DNA of 62,260 bases from Streptomyces bambusae (GTDB taxonomy: Bacteria > Actinomycetota > Actinomycetes > Streptomycetales > Streptomycetaceae), in contig NZ_WTFF01000008.1 in NCBI RefSeq assembly GCF_019400985.1, positions 1-62,260 of the forward strand, given 5' to 3'. The translations under genes and the position numbers were made by a program. The notes below the pieces were generated by a model, which saw only the letters and a program-made list of their open reading frames with translations, ran no database searches and was not told the origin of the DNA. Position 1 is the stretch's first letter. Every line of letters starts with the position of its first letter. Below are positions 16,268-24,680 of the stretch, piece after piece.

Positions 16268-18273
16268 GCAAGGACTCGACGACCGGAACCGGCACCGCGG
16301 GGGTGTCTGACTCCGAGCGACTCCTCTTCGGCGGCGAGCTGGCCTACGACATCGGCTGGGACCGACACGAGGGCGCCTGGCTGGGGCTCGGACTCTGGAC
16401 CATGGCGCGCGAACTGCCCCGCCTGGCGGGGACCGGCCTGCGGCTCGCCCACCTCGCCGACGCACGAGCCCTGCGCGTGGTCCTGGCCTCCGAGGTCGGC
16501 CGTGGCATCACCCAGGCGATCGGCCTGGTCGCCGTGAACAGCATGCTCGGTCACATCCTCGCGGGCGGCAGCACCAACGAGCGCCTCGGCCAGGCCTTAC
16601 CCGCGCTCACGGTCGTGGCGGTCACGGCGTTCCTCGGCTCCCTGTTCCGCTCGGCCTCGACGGCGGCCACCGGGGCGCTGGAGCCGAAGGTGCAGCGAGT
16701 CGCCACCGAGCAATACCTAGGGCTGGTGCACCGTACGGAGCTCGCGGCGATCGAGGACGACGAGTTCCACCGCCTCCTCGACGCAGCCCGGTACGGCGCC
16801 GACTCCGCCCGGCGCATGATCCGCTACTGCACCAACACCCTCAACGCGGGTGTGTCCCTGGTCGCCGCGGCCGGCGTGCTGACCGTCCTGCACCCGGTGC
16901 TGCTGCCACTCCTGGTCCTGATGACGCTGCCGAGCGCGTGGAGTTCGCTGATGATCTCCCGCCAGAAATACATCTCCTTCCACGCCTTCGTCCAGCACGC
17001 CCGCGCCGGGCACCTCCTCGGCCAGCTGCTGACCCAGAAGGAAGCTGCGGCCGAAGTCCGCGTCCACGAGGTCGGGCCCTTCCTGCTCGGGCACTTCCGG
17101 ACCATGGCCGAGACCAGCGAACGCGAACAGACCCGCCTGGCCCGCCGCGCCGCCCGGATCGGGCTCGCCGCCGACGGCGCCGGCGGCATCGCCACCCTCC
17201 TGACCTACGGAGCCCTGGGCGCTCTGCTGTGGGGCGGAGCCATGGACCTCGCCGTCGCCGGCACGGCCGTCCTGGCCATCCGCACCGGCGCCGCGAGCCT
17301 CGACACGCTCGTCCTGCAGATCACCGAACTGCACCAGGAGAGCCTCTTCGTCGCCGACTTCGAGCGGCTGTGCCGGGAGGCGAAGACCCGGGCCATCCCC
17401 GTCGGCGGATGCGCGCTGCCCGAACGGCTGCGGGAGGTCCGCTTCGAGAAAGTCACCTTCACCTACCCCGGCAGCAGCGGCGACGAGCCGGAGCCCACCC
17501 TGCGCGAGGTCAGCCTGTCCTTCCCCACCGGCAAGATCATCGCGCTCGTGGGCGAGAACGGCTCCGGCAAGTCGACCCTGGTCAGGCTGCTGGCAGGCCT
17601 GTACCTCCCGGACGAGGGGAGCGGCACGATCTGGTGGGACGACGTCGATGCCCGTACCGCCGACCGCGACCAGATCTTCGGCCGCGTCGCGCTGATGTCG
17701 CAGGACTTCTACCACTGGCCCTTCACGTTCCGGGTGAACGTCGGTATCGGACAGCCCGGTCAGGCCATCGACGACCGGGCAGTCGAGGAAGCCTCCTGCT
17801 TCTCCGGTGCCGACGAGGTCCTCGACGACCTGCCTCGCGGGCTCGGCACGCTGCTCGCCCGCGGCTACCGCGGCGGGCACCAGATCTCCGGCGGTCAATG
17901 GCAGCGCATCGGCATCGCACGGGCCAAGTACCGGCAGGCCGAGATCCTGATCGTGGACGAGCCCACCAGCGCCCTGGACGCGGTCGCGGAACAGCGGGTC
18001 TTCGACCAGATCAGGGCCCTGGCCGCCACCACCGGGCAGACGATCGTGCTCATCACACACCGCCTGCATTCCGTGCGCCATGCGGACGTCATCCACGTCC
18101 TGAAGGACGGCCGGGTCGCCGAGTCGGGCACCTTCGACGAACTGATGGACCCGGCCACGGGCACGGGGGACTTCCGCGAGGCCTACCTCGTCCAGGCCGC
18201 CGCCTTCGATGCCACGATCCCCACCCAACCGGCAGGTGGCCACGATGCCCTGTGCGCCGAGGACCAGGCATGA
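16264..18273 (+). CDS. ABC transporter, fused permease and ATPase
   Basis: This is a 669-residue protein with GTG 16264 behind AGGAGGG. Residues 1-390 form a six-helix exporter-type membrane domain with hydrophobic stretches around LTVVAVTAFLGSLF, GVSLVAAAGVLTVLHPVLLPLLVL and GIATLLTYGALGALLWGG. The nucleotide-binding domain begins near 395 (REVRFEKVTFTYPG). It has Walker A GENGSGKST (about 429-437), Q-loop LMSQDFYHW, signature SGGQW (about 541), Walker B ILIVDEPTSALD (about 561) and H-loop THRLHS (about 598). All ATPase motifs are intact. It is a half-transporter expected to work as a dimer; substrate unknown. It is the first clear gene of the operon and overlaps the exonuclease gene by ATGA. 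Confidence 0.9.
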   Translation: MSKDSTTGTGTAGVSDSERLLFGGELAYDIGWDRHEGAWLGLGLWTMARELPRLAGTGLRLAHLADARALRVVLASEVGRGITQAIGLVAVNSMLGHILAGGSTNERLGQALPALTVVAVTAFLGSLFRSASTAATGALEPKVQRVATEQYLGLVHRTELAAIEDDEFHRLLDAARYGADSARRMIRYCTNTLNAGVSLVAAAGVLTVLHPVLLPLLVLMTLPSAWSSLMISRQKYISFHAFVQHARAGHLLGQLLTQKEAAAEVRVHEVGPFLLGHFRTMAETSEREQTRLARRAARIGLAADGAGGIATLLTYGALGALLWGGAMDLAVAGTAVLAIRTGAASLDTLVLQITELHQESLFVADFERLCREAKTRAIPVGGCALPERLREVRFEKVTFTYPGSSGDEPEPTLREVSLSFPTGKIIALVGENGSGKSTLVRLLAGLYLPDEGSGTIWWDDVDARTADRDQIFGRVALMSQDFYHWPFTFRVNVGIGQPGQAIDDRAVEEASCFSGADEVLDDLPRGLGTLLARGYRGGHQISGGQWQRIGIARAKYRQAEILIVDEPTSALDAVAEQRVFDQIRALAATTGQTIVLITHRLHSVRHADVIHVLKDGRVAESGTFDELMDPATGTGDFREAYLVQAAAFDATIPTQPAGGHDALCAEDQA

Positions 18274-19235
18274 CCGCCGCCACCGCAGCCCAGGACCACG
18301 GATCCAGGATGGACGCCCGCCTGGCGGCGGGACTCCACGAGGCCCGATCTCACACCGGTCGGCAGACGGATGCCCATCCGGCTGTCGCCGGAGCCGGACC
18401 TGCGCTGATGCTGGTCGACGGCCATCACCTCCTCTACCGGGCCCACTTCGGCTTCCCACGGCGGGTGACCACGGCCAGCGGGGAGGACCTGACGGGCCTG
18501 TTCGGGTTCGTCGCCCTGCTGCGCAAAGCCCACCGGGAGCACTGTCCTGACCATGAGGTGGTCGTGGTCTTCGACGCCGAGGACGGCTCCGCCGGCCGAG
18601 CCGAGAACGTGCCCGGCTACAAGGCGGGGCGTGCCGGCGCCGACCACAGCCCTGTCGTCCACCTGCCCGCAGCCAAGCTGGCCCTGGACACGGCCGGGGT
18701 GCGGTGGCTGGAGCAGCCCGGGTGCGAAGGCGACGACGCGCTCGCCACCCTGGCCCGGATCGCCGCTGACACCGGCCGGGCGGTGGTGGTGTTCTCCGGT
18801 GACCGCGACCTGTACGGGTTGCTGGACGGGCAGCGGGTGCGGATCCTCAATACCCAGCTTCCAGCCGGGCGTCAGCTGGTGACGGCCGCGGACGTGGCCA
18901 CCCGCTTTGGTGTCCTCCCGGTGCAGTGGCCGGACTTCCGGGCGCTGACCGGGGACGCGTCCGACGGCATCCCCGGAGTCGCCGGGGTCGGCCCGGTGAC
19001 CGCCGGGCAGCTCCTCGCCGACGGTCGCCACCTGGAGGACTTGCCCGAGACCGCGACCGGGCGTGCCGGGACGGGACTGGCCCGTGCCCGCGCGCAGTGG
19101 CCGGAGGTTGTGGCTTGGCGGGAGGCGCTCCGGCTCAATGCCCGCGTCCCCGTTCCCGATGGCCTGCTCACCGACCGGGCCACCCCCGAGCTGCTGCCCG
19201 CGGGTCGGTTGCTGACGGAGGCCGGCCTGTGGTGA
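18270..19235 (+). CDS. 5'-3' exonuclease (PolA N-terminal / flap-endonuclease type)
   Basis: This is a 321-residue protein starting at ATG 18270, overlapping the ABC gene's stop. After a 45-residue non-conserved N-terminus comes LMLVDGHHLLYRAHF, the first acidic-site strand. VVVVFDAEDG, EGDDALATLARIA and VVFSGDRDLYGLL follow, supplying the cluster of metal-binding Asp/Glu residues. The helix-3-turn-helix DNA clamp is DGIPGVAGVGPVTAGQLL (about residues 232-249). Length matches stand-alone FEN/PolA-type exonucleases. These usually remove RNA primers or flaps; as a chromosomal accessory inside a transporter/Nudix operon its target is uncertain. It is coupled by GTGA to the MFS gene. Confidence 0.88.
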   Translation: MTAATAAQDHGSRMDARLAAGLHEARSHTGRQTDAHPAVAGAGPALMLVDGHHLLYRAHFGFPRRVTTASGEDLTGLFGFVALLRKAHREHCPDHEVVVVFDAEDGSAGRAENVPGYKAGRAGADHSPVVHLPAAKLALDTAGVRWLEQPGCEGDDALATLARIAADTGRAVVVFSGDRDLYGLLDGQRVRILNTQLPAGRQLVTAADVATRFGVLPVQWPDFRALTGDASDGIPGVAGVGPVTAGQLLADGRHLEDLPETATGRAGTGLARARAQWPEVVAWREALRLNARVPVPDGLLTDRATPELLPAGRLLTEAGLW

Positions 19236-20575
19236 CGTTGCCCCGCCCCCGGGCTTCCGTCCGCAAGAGGGCACCGGAACTTGGGAGGGCGTTCCGGTTG
19301 TACCTCGGCGGGGAGTCCGCTGGCCTGGTCGGGACGTCGGTGCACCTGGTGGCCCTGCCCACCCTGGCCGTCCTCGAACTGGACGCGACGGCCGGGCAAG
19401 CCGCTCTGCTCGCCTCCCTGGCCCACCTGCCCACCTTCCTCCTTGCCCTCCCTGCCGGCGGCATCGTCGACCGGTACGCCAAGCGGGCTCTGCTGGTGTG
19501 GACGGACCTGGCGGGGGCCGTCGTCGTCACGGTGGTTCCCGTGGCGGCGCTGGCCGGGGTGCTGTCGATGCCCGTGCTGTACGCGGTCTCGCTGGTCCTG
19601 GGTGCGGTGACCGTGCTGCACCAGGCGGCGGCCATCGCGATCGTCCCGCAGCTGGTCGAACCCACCCTGCTGCACCGGGCCAACGCCCGGGTGGGTGCCG
19701 CCTTCGGGGCTGCGGACACGGCCGGAACCTACCTCGGCACCGCGGTCGTCGCGTCCGTCGGCGCGGCCAAGGCCTTCTGGCTGGATGCTCTGTCGTACCT
19801 GGTGTCCGCCTGCTGCACAGCCCGGATTCCGGACCCCGGTCAGCCGACAGCGGGCGAGGGGCGGCCCAGGCGCAGATTGGCCGGGGAGATCTGGGAGGGC
19901 CTGGCCTACACCGCGCGGACTCCACTGGTCCGCGACCTCGTGTCCGCACTGCCCCTGACCGGTGTGGGCGTCGGTGTGACTGGCGCGCTGTTCGCGTACT
20001 ACCTGCTGACCGCGCTGGAGGCGGGACCGACCGGCCTGGGGATCGTGATGGGCGTCTCCGGCGCGGGCGCGCTCGCCGGCGCCCTGGCAGCGCCGCGGGT
20101 CGTAGCCCGGTTCGGCCCCGGCCACACCCTGCTCGCCGGGTTCGCGACCTGCCCAGTGGCTGGCCTGCCCCTGCTGTTCGCCCGGCCGGGGCCCGTCTGG
20201 CTGGCCGTCCTCGCCGCGGCGGGCGGGCTCCAGCTCGCCGCCGCGGCGGTGGCGGGTACCACCCAGCGGTCGGTACGCCAGCAGATCTGCCCACCCGGAC
20301 TGCAGGCGCGGGCGCAGCAGACGTCGACCTGGCTGGTCTCCGGGAGCAAGCCCTTCGCCGCCCTGGCCGGCGGCGCCGTAGCCACCGCATACGGGGCACG
20401 TACCGCGCTGGCCGTCGGGACGCTGGTGCTGGTCTTGCCGGTGATCGTGCTCTGGCGCTCCCCGGTCAGCCGCCTGACCGCGATGCCCGTCCCCGCACCT
20501 CCCCCTGGCGACTCCGCCCTCGCCCGCGGTGCGCCTCCCCCCGCTGATGCCGCAGGAGCGGACCCTCACCCGTGA
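19232..20575 (+). CDS. MFS efflux transporter
   Basis: This is a 447-residue protein from GTG 19232, overlapping the exonuclease stop. About twelve hydrophobic segments are visible, including LPTFLLALPAGGIVDRYAKRALLVWTDL with the loop 2-3 motif (GGIVDRYAKR) typical of the major facilitator superfamily, and paired helices near residues 235-265 (VGVGVTGALFAYYLLTALEAG). The pattern is that of the macrolide-efflux-like MFS group common in actinomycetes, likely a proton-driven exporter of a small molecule. A tail of about 35 residues is Pro/Ala-rich. Together with the ABC exporter it suggests that this operon makes or detoxifies a compound. Confidence 0.88.
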   Translation: MTLPRPRASVRKRAPELGRAFRLYLGGESAGLVGTSVHLVALPTLAVLELDATAGQAALLASLAHLPTFLLALPAGGIVDRYAKRALLVWTDLAGAVVVTVVPVAALAGVLSMPVLYAVSLVLGAVTVLHQAAAIAIVPQLVEPTLLHRANARVGAAFGAADTAGTYLGTAVVASVGAAKAFWLDALSYLVSACCTARIPDPGQPTAGEGRPRRRLAGEIWEGLAYTARTPLVRDLVSALPLTGVGVGVTGALFAYYLLTALEAGPTGLGIVMGVSGAGALAGALAAPRVVARFGPGHTLLAGFATCPVAGLPLLFARPGPVWLAVLAAAGGLQLAAAAVAGTTQRSVRQQICPPGLQARAQQTSTWLVSGSKPFAALAGGAVATAYGARTALAVGTLVLVLPVIVLWRSPVSRLTAMPVPAPPPGDSALARGAPPPADAAGADPHP

Positions 20576-20624
20576 GCGCCGCCGACTCCTCCATCCCGCC
20601 CTCCCACCGACCTGTGAGGCCCTC

Positions 20625-22094
20625 TTGACACCCTCCCGCGCACACATCCGCGATCTCGTCACCGCCTACCTGGAACGTCACCCCACTGAAGCGCCGCTGC
20701 TGTCCCCCCTGTTGCGGCTGCTGGACGAAGACGCCGAGCCCACGAGCCGCTCGACCATGCCGGGGCACATCACGTGCAGCGCGGTCGTCGTCAACCACGA
20801 CCGCCGTGTCCTGCTCGTCCACCACAACACCTTCGGGCTGATGCTGGCACCCGGCGGGCACGTCGAGACAGGCGATCGCTCGCTGCTGGAGACGGCGCTG
20901 CGCGAGGTCCACGAGGAGGCCGGCATCCCGCCCGGCGCCCTGTGCGCCACCGCCACCTACGGTCCATTACCCATTGACATCGACGTCTTCGACATCGACG
21001 CCAACCCGGCCAAGGGCGAAGGCGCGCACCAGCACTGGGACTTCCGCTTCGTCTTCCAGCTGGTGGACAGGGACGTCGAGGTCACGGTGCAGCCGGAGGA
21101 GGTCTCGGCCCCAGAGTGGCTCGCCTTCGACAAGGTCACGGCCCCGCAGCTGCGGGCGAAGCTCTGTGCCTCCGGACTCGACGGCCGCATCGAGCCGGTC
21201 AACGCCTCGGCGTTGATCCACGACGGGCACGGCCGCTACCTGCTGCACCTGCGCGATGACCTGCCCGGCATCTGGGAGCCCGGGGCCTGGGCGCTGCTCG
21301 GCGGAGGCCGCGAGCCGGGCGACACCTCGCTCGAAGACACCGTCCGCCGTGAACTGCGTGAGGAAGCCGGGCTCGAGCCGGGCGTCGTGGAGCCGTTCGC
21401 CGTCGAGCTCGCCACCGGCACCGACGGCCTGACCGTGCCGGTGCAGGTGTTCACCGCCCAGTGGAGCGGCGATCCCGCCCGACTGCCGCTCACCGAGGGC
21501 GTGATGCTGGCCTGGTTCCACCCCGACACCATGGCCCGCCTGAGGCTGAGCCCCTCCACCCTGGACCTCGTACGCCGGCACGCCCAGCACGCCGCCCGCA
21601 GCACGACGGCGCCGCAGGACGGAGCCGTCGGGCCGGACAGGTCGAAGGCGGGCAGCACCAGCGTTCCGCACATCGTCGGCGTCCACCTCTACCTGGAACG
21701 CGACGGCCAGGTGCTGCTCGGCCTGCGGCACCCCGGCTCCGCGTACGCCGGCGGCACCCACCACTTCCTGGCCGGGCACTGCGAGCAGGAGTCCGCGGTG
21801 GCCTGCCTGGTCCGCGAGGCGCAGGAGGAGGCCGGGCTGCTCATCGACCCGGCTGACGTCGAGCTCGCGCACGTGGTGCACATGGTGGACAGGCCCGGAG
21901 ACCAGCCCAGAATCGGGTTCGTCTTCCGCGCCCGGCAGTGGACGGGGACACCCGAGGTCCGGGAGCCGGACCGGTGCGTCTCCTGGAGCTGGTGGCCTGC
22001 CGACGCCCTTCCGGAGCCGATCGTCCCCTACACCCGGACCGCGATCGAAGGCATCCGAGCCGGTCGCCCCTACACCGAGCTGGGGTGGACCTGA
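20625..22094 (+). CDS. Triple-Nudix-domain hydrolase
   Basis: This is a 489-residue protein with three Nudix domains in a row. The boxes are at about residues 78-101 (GGHVETGDRSLLETALREV then HEEAG), 228-250 (GGGREPGDTSLEDTVRREL then REEAG) and 384-404 (AGHCEQESAVACLVREAQ then EEAG). All keep the RExxEE metal-binding core; the third lacks the glycine before the first Glu. An N-terminal helical piece, THIRDLV-like (SRAHIRDLVTAYLERHP), is common in single-domain relatives. I chose TTG 20625 because GAGG lies seven bases upstream and homologues begin at TPSRAH; ATG 20547 and GTG 20529 are in frame further up, overlapping the MFS gene. Nudix enzymes hydrolyse nucleoside diphosphates linked to other groups. 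Three different box sequences suggest different substrates or regulatory roles. Confidence 0.85.
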   Translation: MTPSRAHIRDLVTAYLERHPTEAPLLSPLLRLLDEDAEPTSRSTMPGHITCSAVVVNHDRRVLLVHHNTFGLMLAPGGHVETGDRSLLETALREVHEEAGIPPGALCATATYGPLPIDIDVFDIDANPAKGEGAHQHWDFRFVFQLVDRDVEVTVQPEEVSAPEWLAFDKVTAPQLRAKLCASGLDGRIEPVNASALIHDGHGRYLLHLRDDLPGIWEPGAWALLGGGREPGDTSLEDTVRRELREEAGLEPGVVEPFAVELATGTDGLTVPVQVFTAQWSGDPARLPLTEGVMLAWFHPDTMARLRLSPSTLDLVRRHAQHAARSTTAPQDGAVGPDRSKAGSTSVPHIVGVHLYLERDGQVLLGLRHPGSAYAGGTHHFLAGHCEQESAVACLVREAQEEAGLLIDPADVELAHVVHMVDRPGDQPRIGFVFRARQWTGTPEVREPDRCVSWSWWPADALPEPIVPYTRTAIEGIRAGRPYTELGWT

Positions 22095-22147
22095 CCGCCC
22101 CGCGCTTCCCGCCCGCAGTCCCCGTCCCCCTGCCTAAGGAGTCATAC

Positions 22148-23443
22148 GTGCTCGATCCCCTCGTACCGCCCGCCCATGCCGGAGTCGCCCCTGAGGAGAG
22201 GGCAACGGCCGCGCGGGCGGAGATGGTCGCCGGGCTGGAGGCCGCCGGCCACCTTCAGCCCGGCCCGGTCCGGGACGCGTTCCTCGCGGTGCGGCGGGAG
22301 GTGCTGATGCCGCAGGCGTACGTGCGGCGCAGCGGGCCGGACGAGACCCCGCCGCGCTGGGACCTGCTCGACTGGGGAGTGCCCGAGGACCGGGAGGAAC
22401 TGCTCGGGCTGCTGTACTGCGGGGAGAGCGTGCTGGTCCAGCACGACGGCGAGCCGGTCCTGGGCCGGGTGCCGGCCCCGCGGTCGGGCGGGTCGATGAC
22501 GTCGATGTCCAGCACGGCCGGGATGACCGTCGCGCTCCTGCAGCGTCTCGGCCTGCGGCCGGGCCAGCGGGTCCTGGACGTCGGGACCGGTGCGGGAGTG
22601 ACCGCGGCCGTCGCGTGCCTGATCGCGGGTGATGCCGGGGTGGTCACCGTGGACCGGGACGAGCACGTCACCGCCGCCGCCCGCGAGCGGCTGGCGTTGC
22701 TCGGCCACCGGCCGACGGCCGTGACGGGGAACGGGCACAATGGCTGGCCCGCCGGCGCCGACTACGACCGGATCTTCGTGTCGTACGCGGTCACCCGGGT
22801 GCCGCAGGCCTGGCCGCAGCAGTTGGCTGCCGACGGCCTGGGACTGGCAACCTTGTCGACGTCCTCGCCGTCCTGGCCGGGCCTGGCCGTCCTCACCAGG
22901 ACCGGCAGCGGTCGCGTCCGGGCCCGTCTGGAAGCGGTGCGGCTCGGGCACCGGGCGGGCCACGGCTGGAGCCAGCTGTACCTGAAGCCCGGTCTGCGGG
23001 GCCGGATCGAGGCCGCGGACGGGGGCAGCACCCGCACCACGCACACGGGCCCGCCGCCGGATGATGCGCGGGGTCTGTGGCTGGCCCTGGACCACCTGCA
23101 CCCCGGGCTCGTACGGAACTGGGCCGCCGACTACCTGGTCATCGGGGCCCCCGACTGCGGATCCTGGGTCACTGCCAGGCCGGACGACTCCGGAACGTGG
23201 ACGGTCACGGTCTGCGGGCCCCGCGACATCTGGGCGGAGATCCAGGACACCGCCACCCGATGGCAGGCTGCCGGATCCCCGTCCTCCTACCGGCTGCACC
23301 TCGAACCGGACGGAACCCAGTGGGTCAGCGCCGGCAGCGGTTCGGCCGAGTTGTCCTGGCAGCTGCCCGCCGCCCTCCAGCCGGCAGCGACAGTCCCATC
23401 GCCGTCCGAACCCACCCTGTCGCAGAAGGAGTCCACCCCATGA
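22148..23443 (+). CDS. PCMT-type (isoaspartate-like) methyltransferase
   Basis: This is a 431-residue protein from GTG 22148, seven bases after AAGGAG. The N-terminal substrate region MVAGLEAAGHLQPGPVRDAFLAVRREVLMPQ matches the start of protein-L-isoaspartate methyltransferase (PCMT) relatives. SGGSMTSMSSTAGM is the PCMT-type STISQP position, and RVLDVGTGAGVTAAVA (about 141-156) is the SAM-binding motif I. The C-terminal 180 residues are an extra domain as in peptide-modifying PCMT enzymes of RiPP pathways, not in housekeeping PCMT. It overlaps the next gene by ATGA. Substrate unknown: an isoaspartate or Asp side chain of a peptide or protein is the family expectation. Confidence 0.82.
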   Translation: MLDPLVPPAHAGVAPEERATAARAEMVAGLEAAGHLQPGPVRDAFLAVRREVLMPQAYVRRSGPDETPPRWDLLDWGVPEDREELLGLLYCGESVLVQHDGEPVLGRVPAPRSGGSMTSMSSTAGMTVALLQRLGLRPGQRVLDVGTGAGVTAAVACLIAGDAGVVTVDRDEHVTAAARERLALLGHRPTAVTGNGHNGWPAGADYDRIFVSYAVTRVPQAWPQQLAADGLGLATLSTSSPSWPGLAVLTRTGSGRVRARLEAVRLGHRAGHGWSQLYLKPGLRGRIEAADGGSTRTTHTGPPPDDARGLWLALDHLHPGLVRNWAADYLVIGAPDCGSWVTARPDDSGTWTVTVCGPRDIWAEIQDTATRWQAAGSPSSYRLHLEPDGTQWVSAGSGSAELSWQLPAALQPAATVPSPSEPTLSQKESTP

Positions 23444-23841
23444 CCTCGCCCACCCCCGCCTCCACCACTCCCCGGTCCGGCGCCTGCCAGTGCGGCAAGC
23501 TCCGCTTCACGGTCTCCGGGGAACCCGACTACCCCCACACCTGCAGTTGCGGGCACTGCCAGCGCCTGTCGGGGGGACCGATGATGTCGTGGGTCTCCTT
23601 CCCGCTCGACGGTCTGGCCTGGTCCGGCGCCGAGCCGTCGTGGCACTACACGTGGCCGGACTCCAGGCGCGGCTTCTGCCCGGCCTGCGGCAGCCAGGTC
23701 TGCGCCCTGGACGACGGCGCCACCAGCATTGCGGTCACCCTCTCCGCGCTGGGCAACCCGCCCGACCTGGTCCCGGTCAACCAGTCCTTCCGGGAGACCG
23801 CCGTGCCCTGGCTGCCCCAGGTCCCCGACACCCGCAGCTGA
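23440..23841 (+). CDS. GFA-family zinc protein
   Basis: This is a 133-residue protein from ATG 23440 with AGAAGGAG upstream, coupled to the methyltransferase gene. It shows the GFA/CENP-V fold cysteines: CQCGKLRF, then CSCGHCQRLSG, then GFCPACGSQV, each pair suited to bind zinc. The length is normal. The family is named after glutathione-dependent formaldehyde-activating enzyme, but most members have no proven activity, so the role here is open. Its place between two methyltransferase genes is notable, as demethylation or methyl transfer side reactions could release formaldehyde; that link is speculation. Confidence 0.85.
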   Translation: MTSPTPASTTPRSGACQCGKLRFTVSGEPDYPHTCSCGHCQRLSGGPMMSWVSFPLDGLAWSGAEPSWHYTWPDSRRGFCPACGSQVCALDDGATSIAVTLSALGNPPDLVPVNQSFRETAVPWLPQVPDTRS

Positions 23842-23873
23842 CGGCCACGCCCACACCACGAGATCGGAGAGCC

Positions 23874-24680
23874 GTGTCCCTGTTCGACTCGGTGGACCGC
23901 CACTACGCCCGCTACCGTCCCCGACTTCCCGACCAGGTCGTCCAGCTCCTGGCCCGCGAACTGGTCGGCGCGGCAGCACCCAGACTGCTGGACCTCGGCG
24001 CCGGCACCGGACAGGTCGCCCTGTCCATGCTCCCCGCCCTGCCTCGCACGGCCCACCTTGACCTCGTGGACCAGGACGGGGGGATGCTCCGCACCGCGCT
24101 CGACGAGCTCCGACCGCACCTGGGCGAGCGCACCGCCACGGTGCACGCCCTCCCCGCCGAGGAGTTCGCCCCCACCCAACCCGGCTACCAGGCGGATCTG
24201 GTCACATGCTGCCGCGCGTTCCACTGGATGGACCGCCCAGTGGTGCTGGCCATGGCTGACCGGGTGGCCGCTCCACACGCCGCCGTCGCAATCATGGGCG
24301 ACGGAAGCCTCTGGACCCACAAGGCCGAGTGGACCGTCGCGCTCAGGACCCTGATCCAGTCCCACCTGGGAGAAGACCGCCGCGCCGGCACCACCGGCAC
24401 CTACCGCGAGCCCGGCCGCCGCTACGAAGACGACCTCGCCGGCTCCGCGTTCAGCGACATCGCCGAGCACCGCATCCCCTTCAACCGCGCCTGGACGCCC
24501 CGCAGCGTCCTGGGCTACCTGCGCTCCACCAGCTTCGCCCGGCCCGATCTCTTCACCGACCACGCCGCCTTCGAGGAACCGGCCGAGGACCTCCTCCTTC
24601 GGCACGCGCAGGACGGGGTCCTACACGAGGACGGCGTGTTCACCGTGCTGCTCGCCCGCCGCCCGGGGGTGGCGCGGTGA
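23874..24680 (+). CDS. Class I SAM-dependent methyltransferase
   Basis: This is a 268-residue protein from GTG 23874 after CGGAGAG. It starts SLFDSVDRHYARYRPRLPDQ, typical of the ubiE-like small-molecule methyltransferases. Motif I is PRLLDLGAGTGQVALSML (about 36-53), and ADLVTCCRAFHWMDRP is the motif around the post-II/IV position, with the FHWMD signature of that group. C-terminal text is ordinary for the family. It overlaps the Nudix-kinase gene by GTGA. It probably methylates a small molecule, not a macromolecule. Confidence 0.87.
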   Translation: MSLFDSVDRHYARYRPRLPDQVVQLLARELVGAAAPRLLDLGAGTGQVALSMLPALPRTAHLDLVDQDGGMLRTALDELRPHLGERTATVHALPAEEFAPTQPGYQADLVTCCRAFHWMDRPVVLAMADRVAAPHAAVAIMGDGSLWTHKAEWTVALRTLIQSHLGEDRRAGTTGTYREPGRRYEDDLAGSAFSDIAEHRIPFNRAWTPRSVLGYLRSTSFARPDLFTDHAAFEEPAEDLLLRHAQDGVLHEDGVFTVLLARRPGVAR

